Origin: Trichuris trichiura
Taxonomy: Eukaryota; Nematoda; Enoplea; Trichinellida; Trichuridae
Direction: 5' to 3'
NCBI GenBank assembly: GCA_037903355.1
Contig: JBAJFE010000008.1
Span: 372,001-436,000, forward strand
Length of the DNA stretch: 64,000 bases
Below are positions 36,302-53,200 of the stretch, piece after piece. Both the position numbers and the translations under genes were made by a program. How positions within the stretch are numbered: position 1 is the first letter of the stretch; each line of letters opens with the position of its first letter. The notes below the pieces were generated by a model that worked only from the letters and a program-made list of their open reading frames with translations, did no database searches and was not told where the DNA came from.

Positions 36302-37411
36302 GTTGCTAGCGAGTGGCGGTTGTGTCTCGATCGGTGCGGTTTCAAAGTTTCGTAGCGTTGCCGATTACGGCAATACAAACCGCCAATGGACGGAAATGGT
36401 TAGAATTCGTGGTGCACCGTCCGATTCGCCAAGCAGCCGCCGCGTCGCAAGCGAAGACGTCGCCAATGGACAGACTTTTCGTTTTGAAATTAGCGAAAGA
36501 CGACGGTGCTAACCGCCTGTACGATATTCTAAGCGACCGACGTTGAACTGGACACAGCTGCGACTGCCTGCGCCATGAAGTTTCTGGTAAACCATAAAAC
36601 GTTCTGCACTTTTCTACGCTCCATGTCGTGCATGTTGACGATATTCGATAAGCGCTGTAGCGCTCAGAGCCAATGGATTTCTCATATGGCGTATAAGTTG
36701 GAAAAAATGGGTGACGCGACGATATTGCTGGTTCTGTGTCGATTGTTAAACAAAAACGATATAACGGCGAGTCAATAGGAAACAGAAAACAGCCCATTGA
36801 CGATGTCCATGAAGATATTGTTTTTATGCGACCTGGCTGCGCGGTTATCGTTATTATACTTACGAGCTTTTGGTGAATACATTTGCTGGATCGTCAGTAG
36901 AAGAATTTATGAAAGCTCTGGTCGGCTTAAAGCAGTTTATATACAGAGAACCCACATCAAAGGCTAACGATATATCCGCCCTTGAAGCGACAAATGATAT
37001 TTTGCTTTGGGTCGCCAACCGCACGATATGTTTACCAGAAATGGTTCATTCTGGTGATTTATTATGAGCGAACTGCCTGAAGCAGTAGAAGGGAACGATA
37101 TGAGAGACAAACAGTTCTCCGGCGCATTGCTCCTGAACAGACATCAGAACCCATCAAGCGTAGCTGTACAGCACTCGCTCCTAGCCGAGTACAGTGTGAA
37201 TGCAATGCGATTGCCGTGCAGCCGGGTCGCAGTTGATGATATTACTCCGGACGATTCTGGATGGTTGCACTGGGTCGTTTGCCTATTCGCGGACGGCTTG
37301 GCATACTTCGAAAGAGACGGGCATTTGTCCAATTTGCTGATTTGGATTCCTGCGAACAGTTGCCCATTAATGTATGAAGATATGGCGGCGAACCAAATGA
37401 TATGTTTGTGA
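36302..37411 (+). pseudogene. Unrecognised coding-like region broken into several frames
   Basis: Four consecutive plus-strand open stretches (about 36,313-36,546, 36,542-36,778, 36,870-37,067 and 37,064-37,411) change frame and are separated by stops, yet have protein-like composition. Examples are DRLFVLKLAKDDGANRLYDI, LEKMGDATILLVLCRLL, SSVEEFMKALVGLKQFIY and DDSGWLHWVVCLFADGL. The last is an uninterrupted 115-codon frame from ATG at 37,064. No splice sites join them cleanly. A decayed gene or an unfamiliar gene with sequencing errors would both fit. I do not recognise the family. Confidence 0.35.
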
Positions 37412-40259
37412 TGGGGCGTAGCAGTCCGCGCGCTGAAAATAGTGCAGTGCCCACTTGAAGAGAACAGTGGCCCGATGCCACCGAAGGTTGTGAAGCGAAG
37501 CTCACAAAGTTGAGGAGAGTTGACCAACGAAGGCAACATGATAAAACGTGCAACTACAGATGGGCTAAAACCATGATTGAACAAAAAGTGGGAAAATGGG
37601 AAAAATTTCATACGCTTTCCATATAGCCATCTTTGTTACTCGCTCTTGAAATGTTTTGCGTATTTTCAATAAACGGTTTTGCTGTGAAACTTAGAAATAA
37701 CTTTAGGGAAATAAATTTCTTCCGCGCGCTGCAATCTATGAACGAGCAATACTAACGTACAGTTCTTTGTAGTTGCACATGCGGCAACTTAAGGAACTTT
37801 TTTTCTTTCGCGCCATTTATTATCCGTTAGAAGAGCTATTCTTCTATGTTCAACACTTTACCGCTTCAGGTGGAGCGGTTACCTCATCGCTTTAAGAAGA
37901 AAACGATGTAGAGATTTGCCAACAACAAAACGGCTGTCAGTTTTGTGATGACGTCATAAGTCTATAGCGGATAGACGACACGCAGTTTATTCTCTCATAA
38001 AGGGTCATTCATACTGCGCAGGCTTAACTGAATTCAGTTGTCTGTTGTAATGGGTGCGCTTGAATCGATATTGGGTGATTCGATCTCGATTATGAGAAGA
38101 GTACGTTAAAACTATAAAGCTTTTTGCAGTGTTATCGAATTAGCGGAATAGTTTTTGAAATCTTTACGCAGAGAATATTCGAGAAAACAAGATAAGTTTA
38201 CTTGAGGAAGTTTTCTACTTACCGTTGCTTCGCCTACTGCGGCATGGGCGTTCCTTATTTCCGCGGCATTACACTGCGTGTAAACGTAAACGCCTTTGTC
38301 GTAAGCGCGCATTTACAACGACTTATCAGCTACTGCGGATGAAGGGAGAAAAGATAACGCGGATGGAATAAACCAGTCAGAAAAGGTCAGTTTTTCAAGA
38401 TAAGTTTGAATGTTCAAAATACTGATAAGACGTTGCTTATCTTTGGCCAGCCGCTGACTAGTGATTTAGCGAGCGCTGTTATCATTGCGCTGGCAGGTTC
38501 AGGTTTAGCGTTAGGCGATAATATACGATTGTAGTTTACTAGCCTAAGCCCAAGCTTGCGTGAGATTTTTGCTGGTTATCTGTCTACTACGTCACTGGCG
38601 CCTGGGCTCAGGCATAGGGAAACTGTTGTTTTCTTTATAATCTTCTTTGTAAGCAATTATTAAAACGTACACCTAAAGGCTTAAGCCTTAGCATAGGCTA
38701 TTGCAACGAGGAATAATAAGTGCATGGAAGATCAGTAAAGAATGGTGGGAAGACAATGGAAACGTGCTAAGGGCAACTGTTCGTCTTTGCGATATCGTTC
38801 TACTTGTCTGTCTTTCTTTTGGCAAATATATTGTTTTCGGATACTAAAAAAAGTATACAAAACTTGTAGATAAAACTATGGAGGGTCTTTGAAAAACGAA
38901 TCCCGGAACTCCAGTCCTCAAGGGTGAGGTAACGGGTGGCCTTTTGGCAGCTGAACGTTTGTGGCTACTAACTGAAGATACTTTATGTACCGCACCGTCG
39001 TTGCTTCCTGAATCGCAGTGGTTCACAGTTATCCAAGAAATGACAACAGTGCAGTACGAAAATATCTTTACGATTGAAATGTCTCTCTTATTTAGAAGCT
39101 GCAGAGTACCACAAGGCCGTTCGGGATTTCGAATTTTAGGAATTTTACCGTCCCTGTAAGAAAAGTATCCATCTGATTAGTGGATACTACTAAGACGTCT
39201 ACGAAAGGCGCTAGATGAGTCCTGAAAGTTCTGCCATACTTTTTCTGCTAACCGTATGCATATCAGAGGTACACTTTACAGAAATTCAATATAAACAAAA
39301 AAATCAGAACTTTTATACCTGCTACGATCAGAATAGCGATTTGAGAGCCTTACACAATGAGGACTCGCTGTTTAATAGAAGCATACTAATAAGATTTTGA
39401 GAATCAAAAACAAAGTACGTACCTAGGACGGCACGCCTAAGGTTTCAGAGTTTGAGATTATAATGGTTTTCTTAGGACAATCGTTACTGAACACAGTAAC
39501 GAGTAACAGTACCTTTGGGATACGCTTGCGCTGCTTTCACGGTAACCCTGAGATTCTGCGATCAGCAAAAATTAAGTTTGAAAACGTCGTAGGCTCTGAC
39601 GCTGTTTTGTAGGGTCGTTTGACTGTCTGTTGCGTACGTTGTGACAGTATCCTGAATCCCGAAATCTGTGAAGAGAAAAGTTCAAACAAGAACAATGCCA
39701 AGCTCTACACGGGAAACTTAAAATTTCACTTAGTTGCGGGATATTCCGTAAGCATCTTCCGGAACTGTGTTGATTGAATGAAATTCAAAAAAAAGCTTAC
39801 CATTTTCAAAAATCCGGTAGCATGCATAGACTCTATACTATGCCAAGATAAGCTGGTAGAAGAATAAAAATAGTAATCCAGCTTTACGTTATAAAAGTGG
39901 CATACACCCAGTTGATGGATGGAATGGAAAGAATAGTCTTCACATAAGCTCATGATAACATTGGGCGAAACTGACTGTACAAAAATAAAGATACGAGAGT
40001 GCTTGGGCAAAACGCGTCGGCTGCTTTACAAACAGTGTGATTTGTTCAATAGAGGGAAGACTGAAAAGGCACTGCAATAACGGCGAAATTTGAATAAATT
40101 ATAGACGGCAAACGAGCAACAAGTAAACAGCCTTAATGTGAGCGGCCGTACGGGGCGGGAACGCCTTAAGGTTAAGGCAGCATTTCGGCGCGAATCGCAT
40201 TAAACCTTTGTCTCATTTTGGTCGGTTAATGAACGCGCGCGCGCGCGAAACAAAGGAAA
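37412..40259. other. Intergenic, no gene recognised
   Basis: AT-rich to mixed composition. Frames such as 38,944-39,159 (+) and 40,010-39,726 (-) are isolated and show no domain. A GCGC run at about 40,234-40,247 lies just beyond the kinase stop codon, in its likely 3' UTR. Confidence 0.5.
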
Positions 40260-44582
<4,323 letters not shown>

Positions 44583-44613
44583 TGTTGGTAACAATTCGTA
44601 AAGGTCGACTGAC

Positions 44614-44655
44614 GACTACTACAACTACTACCGCTACTACTATTACTACTATTGC
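44614..44655. repeat. (CTA)n imperfect trinucleotide repeat
   Basis: The tract CTACTACAACTACTACCGCT continues to ACTACTATT just upstream of the kinase start codon, so it probably lies in the 5' UTR or first intron of that gene. It yields a poly-Val-type frame on the minus strand that is not a gene. Confidence 0.8.
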
Positions 44656-47284
44656 CGCCCATTGCAATGTTGCAAACCGCGCTAACCAACAGGTCTACAA
44701 GCAATAGTATCACTTTCAACCATTGCATATAACGGTAAATGTAATGAGCATTTCTTGGCAGCTTTCCTGAAAAAAAGAATAAACATTAAGAAGCGAAATA
44801 CGCGGCTCAGCGAAGCGTCGTATCATTGGCAGGTCAATGTTTGTCGGCTGCGAAAAAGTTGCCTTTGCTTTGCGGAGAAAATACGCGCGGGAAAAACCGC
44901 CCAAAGGCAGTCCTATTGGCGATGATACACCAAAGAACGGCAGGAATTTTTAGAGCCCACGCTGACGGCTTTGTCAATTGGCCATTCGGCAATTGGGGCA
45001 TACGTTCGGCCGGCTGAAAATCGACCAAGAACGACGAAGGAATGTTGGCTAAGGGCCAGCTTGCTGCTTCGAGAAATGGCGGCCATCGGAAGCGCAAAAA
45101 TTTTTTTTAAAAACATAACAACTGTTCTTGCAACTACTGATTGGCCGGTCATTGATCGAACGGAAGTATGTTTGTTCCAGGGGAATTTGGCTACAAGTCC
45201 GACCGAGCCGAGCAAATGGAACGGAAAAGAAAGCGCCGCGTCCCTTCGTCAGTTCGACCGACGAGGGTCAACAATTGCGGTGAAGGAAGAACGTTCGGGC
45301 TGCTGGCCGAGCGACGAGCCGGTTGCAAGCAGAAGTGAAATGCCCATTCTTGCCGACTTAAAGCTGACGACGCCAGAACAAATAAACGAAAACTTCGCTA
45401 ACCAAGTCGACGACGACGACGACGACGCGGTTGCCACGAACTGTCTGCAATGGAAGGAAACCAAAACAAGGCGGACTAAAAGAAAATGAGTCGGCCCAGA
45501 TAATGACTCAAGGCCAAAAGTAATCCGTAGTGCAACTCCGACTGGAACGGCACCACAGCGATTGACCCTAAAACAAATTTACAGAACGACAAATCAAAAT
45601 GCGATGCTCAAGTCACACAGAAAAGCAAAGACATTGCGTTACGACCACGTAAATTGATTTTACCGCTTGCGGACCAATGGTAACAACGAATTAGTTTATT
45701 TTTAAAAAAAGCACATCAAAGCGCTGAACAATGTATTGTTTCGAGGATACGTCACTTGCTAACGCATTCGCGAATCCATGTTATGCATACTGAAGGTACA
45801 TACGCAGACATTGATTCCCAAGCTTTCAAAATTCACTTGCTGTCGTCTTTGTCGCTTACGCTTACACTGGACGTCTCACAATTTGAAGCATTTGGTTTCT
45901 GACGCCGGTAATTGACTTTCTTCAATTTTCCGCAAAGAGTAAACGTTACGGCTGCTCCATTTGTCACGGCGGTAAGTCGGCTTCGAGCAGCCGTTTTGAA
46001 GGCTAACGTACTTGCCAAAAGTTCTATCGGCTTCGCGCTAAGCGGCTGAAACTTCGTCACAGATCCCCCCGAGTTGCTAGCTCGCTAACGAGCGCTTTAG
46101 AAACAAGATACAAGCATGGGGCACCTGTCGCTGTAATCTCCGTGGCTGAAATTCCATCAGCTGCCGCTAAAACTTCTTACTCGAGTTGTTTGCGTCAAAC
46201 CGTGCGCAATGTACAGTAACTTATTGATGCGCAGGTACGTTAGGGTCGGAAAAGTTACTTGAAATTACCGGTTTAGCCGGAGCGACGCCCGCGCGCGGCA
46301 CAATTCAATTGAGACATCAATCAAAGCGATTTTTTTGCATTTATTTGGCATTTCAAAAATGCAACTTTCTTTTTGTCACTTTCCTTTTAGCGAAGCGCGA
46401 TGATGTTAGCGCGAATGTTTGATACGACAGCTCGCGTTTTTTTAGTGGCCTTATCGCGGCGGGCGGATCAACAGAAGCGAAGAGAATTGGCAAATGGCAC
46501 GCGAGAAATGTTGCTCTTCGCCGGTTCAGATGATGCCGGTGATTGGGCGCTCAAACATTTCTCGACGGCTGCCGGTTTTTACTTCCATTTAAAACAAACT
46601 AAAGAAGTCGTCGCCAACTTCAACTGACAACACTGATTCGTCGTCGCTTGAACGCGCAGCGAGTAGAGATAATTTTCGTTTGGCCAACGGAAAGGAATTT
46701 ACGAAAGGCTAAGCAGCGAATTTAAGTTAACAATTCAATTAAGATTTTTAAAATTGATACGCAACAATCGATTAGCTACAAGTGAGCGCGGGAAAATGGC
46801 CTTTTGATGCTGTAAAGAACGCGCCGACTTACCGCTGCTAGATGCTTCGGAAATGATCGTTCAACTTGAACTCATTGGTTCCCGGTGCGCTTAATGCCTA
46901 GCTGGCAAAGTCAGGCGACGAGTTTTATTCATCTCCCGATCGTGCATGAATGTTACGAGTCAAAAAGTTTTACCATTTAAGGGAAAAATCGAAGGCTGAC
47001 CCAACTACGCCACGCCACCGTTATCAACCGTGCTCTTCAACCATCTTTGCTCGTTGACGAAGAAGCCTTCGCATGTCTATTCGGCTCTGGATGATAACGA
47101 CCAGATATTTAGCATATTCAAATGAAGAGTAATGTACGTCAGGCGGAAAATCACAGCTGATTGCTCTTTCGGTAGCGCAATGGTCGCCTCAGCGCTAGCG
47201 CACTAATTCAACCGAACTCCTACGATATAATGGAGTCAGAATGCTTCAGTACGGATGCAACGGGACATCGTAAAACATGAACAA
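44656..47284. other. Intergenic between the Src kinase and the titin-like gene
   Basis: This holds the kinase promoter side and the 3' flank of the titin-like gene, both being on the minus strand. The plus-strand frame 44,971-45,489 ends in a poly-Asp run (GAC repeat at about 45,409-45,426) and has no domain. The frame 46,400-46,627 is likewise unsupported. Confidence 0.5.
46924..46929 (-). promoter_or_regulatory. Candidate poly(A) signal for the titin-like gene
   Basis: AATAAA on the minus strand, about 360 bases beyond the stop codon. Its position is plausible but the hexamer is common in AT-rich DNA. Confidence 0.3.
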
Positions 47285-50200
47285 TCATTGTGGCAAGTCT
47301 GCGCAGAAAAAAAACATTCCATTACTACACAGCCATACTTTCCTAAACGTATACCTTTGACAGCAACATGTGCTGTGGCCAAGTCTTCGCCATAGGAATT
47401 TCTTATGGACACTGAGTACTTTCCAGCGTGCTCCGGTTGGCAAGATTTGATGGACAAAGATGAGCAAGTGTCCGTTGTATCGATTGCGAGCATACTGGAT
47501 GTCTGCAATCGCTTCCCTTTGAAATACCATATGGCAATGGGACTTGGCTTTCCGGAAAATTGGCAATTCAACTGGAGGGTATTTCCCGCGTTAAGTTGTT
47601 GATCGGCAGGTTTAATATGGAATACAGGAGCACATCCTTCGGTCCTTTAAACGAAACGACAATGACTTTTTATTTAAAAAAATAGCTACAAGAAAAATAT
47701 GCCCATACTCAATCGGTGTTCTATCCAATACTGACTTTACGTCCACTGATACGGCACCCGTACAACTGCCAACGGTATTTGTGGCAACTATAGCGTATAG
47801 TCCGCTGTCCGACTGATCGCAAGTCAGAATGGTCAAATGATGCGAGTTACCAACGGCGTAGAGCTACAAAAGAAACATGAAGGCATTAGACGCGCTAGCA
47901 AGCAAACAGACGAGCAAACCTGATATTTTTCTCCCGAAGAAAGAACCACGTTGTCTTTCATCCACGTGACCACAGGTTCGGGATTCCCCGTCAACGTAAC
48001 GGAAATTGTGGCATTTTGCCCCGCCTGCGCTACTAGCTGACTTTGCTTTTCTAGAAATGTTGGCGCTTCGACATTTTGCGTCCTCCCTAAAAGAAAAGAA
48101 GGTCAAAACATTTTTTCTTCCCAAAGGAGCCATCCTCGGGCATCCGTAATGTAATCGAACCGACAAAAACGCCTATTTAGCTTTTGGAAAAAGGTACGGT
48201 ATAGAGGCGGGAAAAAAAGTATCCTGCGAATCAGAAATATTTACACCTGCGTCTCTCTTGAATAACCGTATTTTTCTGATCGTAAATGGGCTTGTTACTT
48301 TTCCAGGGGAAGTGCGTTTTAAGGATACGTTGGAATTTGAAAATATTTACGCGAAAACCGTTTTCAAAAGCAGAATTTTCGGGATGCAATTTTCGCCACT
48401 CCCGGTGCTAACGCATTAACGCGGGCCGTGAAGCGAGAGAAAGGTACGGCCCGGAAAAATCGCCTACTTAGACAAAATTACACAATTGCAAAGCAGGTTG
48501 GGCCCAATTAAAGTGGCGGCATGTGGACCCGTTGGAAAAAAAATACGCTTTCAAATGCCACTCAAATTTTTAAACCTTAGATTACTTTAAAAAGTAGGGA
48601 AGCAAACGGCTAGTTTGGCAAAGACAGCGAGTTTGTTGTCCCGAAAGCTGCTGCGTCAAAAGTCAAGCACAAAAGTTATAGTCGCAAAATCACATCGATA
48701 ACTGATTCGCAGGTTCGTATGAAGAATAATGATGTGCAGGTACAAAAAAACTAGTTACACTCGAAACCTGCACTCCGCGATGGATAAGTGAAAATAATAA
48801 AATTAATTATAAAAGGTTTTTACCAACGACAGTTAGTAGGCAAGAAGCAGTCGCTTGGCCGTAGCGATTCTCCGCCTCGCAAGTGTAAAGACCTGAGTCT
48901 TCCGGGAAAGCGTCCTGAATGACCAAAGAGAAAGTGTCGTCGTCCTGTTGTACGTAGGAGAAGGCTTGACTATTTTGAATTTCGCATTTTTCATGGAACC
49001 ACACGACCGTCACTGGCGGGGTGCCGCAGGCCAACTTTAGGGTGAAGGTAACCTGGTCACCGTCGTTTACAATTTGATCTTGAAGGTGATGCTTGAATTT
49101 GGGAGCGGATGTGCCGGTCGATTCAGGCTGGTATCGTTCCTTCACCTTGACGCGAACGGTGGTTCGCGCCTCGCCGGCCAGATTGATCGCCTTGCAACTG
49201 TACTGACCCGAATCCGTCATTCCAATACTTCCAATGATCATGGAAGAACTTTCGCCGTCGTAGCTCAAACGTATTCTCGAACTTGGCAATAAGGCACGAC
49301 CGTCCTTTGACCAGACGGCGTGCGGAGTAGGCTTCCCTTGAAAACTGCAATCAATGCTGACAGTTTCACCTATAAACGCTTCAATAATTCCAGGCAGCAC
49401 TTCCACAAACGTAGGCGGCTGCGGATCCTTAAACGGTGATTCCGGTGCTGAAACGATACAATTATGCAAATGAGCTTTAAAAAATTCCACCGCTACACAG
49501 AGACGACTTACGCAAAACGATCAACTGGCTGGAAGCGCTTGCAACACCGTGTACGTTGGACGCAAGGCAGTTGTAAAATCCGGCATCAAAGCTGGTGACC
49601 CGATGAATTTCGAGGTAGTAAAAGTCGCCGTCATTGTATATGCTGTACTTGCTACCCGACTGCAACAGCATGCCGTCCTTGTTCCACGAAACGTTGGGAT
49701 CCGGCGAGCCGGTCAGCGCGGTTTTCAAACGTAGCGATTTGCCTTCCCGAATTTCCTTCCGCTCTCGCGGCCTCACAACGAAACACGGAGCGCATTCCGT
49801 CGACTTTTTCTGCTGAAGAACAGCCCGAAGCTGTTCAAGAGCTGCAAGACAACATTTCACCTTAGGAGCATGTTGCTAGAAATAGTTTTAAAAAAATAAG
49901 AAACAAATATCCGTTTAAATAACAGCAAACCAGCTGTTTAGTACAGTACAAAAGAGTATGCAGGTACCTTTGCCTTCATGCTCAGGTCGTCGGCTTGGCG
50001 GGGCTTTAAGCTTGATTTCAGGATGGAACTGCGACCTTACGTATGTCCGTCCGGATACTTTGGCGTGCCCACCTTCGGGCAGTTGCGTGTCCTTCAGTCC
50101 TCTTATGAATTTCGGAGGCTCCCCTTGCGGCTTGTACTTTGTCAATCTGCTTAGCAGCTCCTGTTCAGCCTCGGTAGCTACGTCCATCCGTTCCAATGTT

Positions 50201-53200
50201 GCCGCTTTTGCAACGCTGGCACTTGGACCCTCCTCTGATAATGAAAATATGAGCGTGGATAAAATAAGAGCATTCCTCACCTGGTCCCAACGAGTAAACG
50301 CCGTCCGGTGCGCCGAAAACTTCAATTTTCTCCTCTAATTCTTTTTTCACTTTGAACTTGCGATCCCCTTTCACTAGTACGCCCATAGTAACGCGGGAAC
50401 CGAGCGGAGTGACCTTGTCTTGGAGCCCTTTCAAAAATACCGGCGCTTTTCCGGTATGCGGTCGGCCGGCGTAGACGTTTGCCGCCGTTTTCACAGTAGC
50501 GTATTGATTTTTCGCCTCGCAAACGTACAATCCAAAATTTTTCGGCGATACACGCTTTATCAACAAGCCGCACACATTGTTGGGACCGAAGAAGCACTGG
50601 ACGTTGGAATTTTCGACCAACGGCTCATTTTCAAAGTACCACGTTATTTCCGGTTCCGGTACGCCAACAACTTGGCATATTAATCGGATTTCGTTGTCCG
50701 TTGGAGTCCAAACGTTGTACAGGCACCGTACAAAGTAGGGAGCGAGCCCAACGACCGGACTACTAACGGTCAAACGACATTCGGTGCTGACGGTTCCGAG
50801 CGAATTTTCAATTTTGCATTTGTACAATCCCGAATGAGCTACGTCAGCCGAACGGAAGGACAATGAGCACTCGTTTCCGTTTTGCAAAATTTCTCTATCC
50901 TCCGAGTAGGCAATCTCCTTGTCTTCCAGGAACCAATGAACCACCGGAGGCGGGTAGGCGTCGAAGCGACATTTCAAAGCCACGTACGTGCCCGCCATGC
51001 ATTGGAAATCTGTCAAATCTTCCACGAACTTTGGCGGCCGTGGCTTGTTCCTAAGCAAAAGCAACAACCATATAAAAAAATAACTAACACATTTGATCTC
51101 TGTTCTGCAAAGCGGGAAGGAACAGCGGCTCATTCAAAAGCATTTGCTACATATAGTCATATACTTACATGGATTGAAGGTCGTTCAGCTCTTCTTGGCT
51201 GCATTCGGACCAACCTAAAATGGTGACGTCATATATACTTTTTGTTTTTCCAAAAGAAAGCTTAAAAAAGCAAACTTTTGACAGTGATGGTGAAGCGGTA
51301 AGAAGTGGAACCAAATTGATTGGTCGCTATAAAAGTATAGTCGCCGCTGTCACGAACTGCTGCTCTCCTGAACTTGAATCGTACGCAGTCGTCTTGTTGT
51401 TCGAGCGGCAATGCGTCATGCGATACCTACGGGGCGAAATAAGTTTAAAAATGTGACTTTTTAAAAAAAAGTTACAGTTTTTCCTCCTTTTTGTAACGTA
51501 TACGTCACATTGGTTGAAGAGACGGTACGGAAGGTGATTTCAATAGGCTGATTTTCCAGCGTGAGTATTCTTCGCTCCGGAGTTTGAACAAATCTTGGAG
51601 GCTGACCAGCAGTCTCCTTTGGTCTTTCCCGCGCTGCTGAAAGAGGCGAACATTTCGGAAAAGCAAAGAAAAACAATTAACAAGTTCGAACGTTGAATGT
51701 CCAAACGGCATTCGGTGCTGCTGGAACCAAGTTTGTTGCTGGCAACGCACATGTAGTCGCCGGCGTCTTCAGGCTCGCACGACTCTATTTCCAACGTGCT
51801 TTCGTCTCCGGAAAATCTAATTTGCATACGTCTTGTGCTCTTCAGTTGACGACCGTTTTTGAACCACACGAAGCGAGGACATGGATTGCCTGCAACTTTG
51901 CAACTCATGCAAACAGTCTGTCCGGCGATTGCTTTCTCATTGCGCAATGGAGTGACCACTGACGGCGGCAACAGATTAGCCTCGTCTCAAATGAGAGCAT
52001 TATTCGGGATAGGCAAACAAAAGATGAACTCTAAGCTATACCTTCAACGGAAAGGATGCATTCCGACGTGGTGCTTCCATATTGGTTTTCCATAATGACT
52101 CGATAAGTACCTTGATCGTGTTCGTCCACGTTCTGTATGAACAGACGGTAGGCTTGATGCTTGGAAGCAAGCAGTTGCCTTCGACCATCCGACTTGATCG
52201 CCTTTCCGTCTTTGAACCATCTCACTGTTCCCTTTGTGGACGAATGGAAGCGGCAAGTCAGTGAAGCCGTCTGACCTACGCGAACTGTTCTGCTGGTTAG
52301 GCCTTGAACCACTTTTGGTCTTTCCTCCTTCGCTTCCTCAATCGGCAACCTACAACACCATTTTTGACAAAGGTTTTACTTCTCGTTCATTCAAAATTCC
52401 ATTTTATATTTACCGTTGAATGATAATCTGCTTTTTTATTCTTATCGATATGTTCGTTGTTTACTCCTACTTAATTCTTATTACGCTTAATTACAACTAG
52501 TTTATTAATAGCTTTCTTTTCTATCAAAGTCGCCTCATGTTTAAAAGTCCTGACATTACCAGATAAGTTACCTTTCATGGTTATTCCCTATCAATTCTGA
52601 TAATGACAACTGTATATAGCTACATCTATCAATCAGTCAATCACTCTACTTATCTGTATATATGCTAAAGAGAAATGTATGAAATTAGCCCTAAATGTGC
52701 AGAATATGTAGACAATTTATGGAATGCCTTAAATGTTTAGGCAATATACAGAACATTACTTCATGCATTTCCTAAACAATGCCAGGGGACAACTGGCAAC
52801 GGATAGTCTTTTCATCACTGCCTCTGCAAACCTACAGTGGCGACATCTGCAAGACAAAGGGTGTTGTTTATTTGCTACTTTCCTGGCTATAATTTCCTTT
52901 CCTAAAATTTCATAAAGACGTACATCCGGGAAACTCTTTCCGAATACTGCGCTCTAATTTGAATAAATTTTTACAGCTCACACTTCCGTACACCATTAAG
53001 AAAAATAAAAAATTATATATATATATATATTTTATTTATATACACAACGGAATTGTGTCAGATCCGGTTTTTATTGATTTCTTAAGTTACGGCAAAGCGT
53101 TCGGGATACGGCTGATCCTGTCATCGAAATCGTAGTATTCATAACTATGTATTGTGGTCCGTGAGCAGCGGGAAAGTTTAAAACGTTTTTGGATCTTCCA

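Noticed and set aside
44971..45489. 172-codon plus-strand frame upstream of the Src kinase
   Set aside because: No domain, it ends in a GAC-repeat poly-Asp run, and it lies in the likely 5' flank of a gene on the opposite strand.
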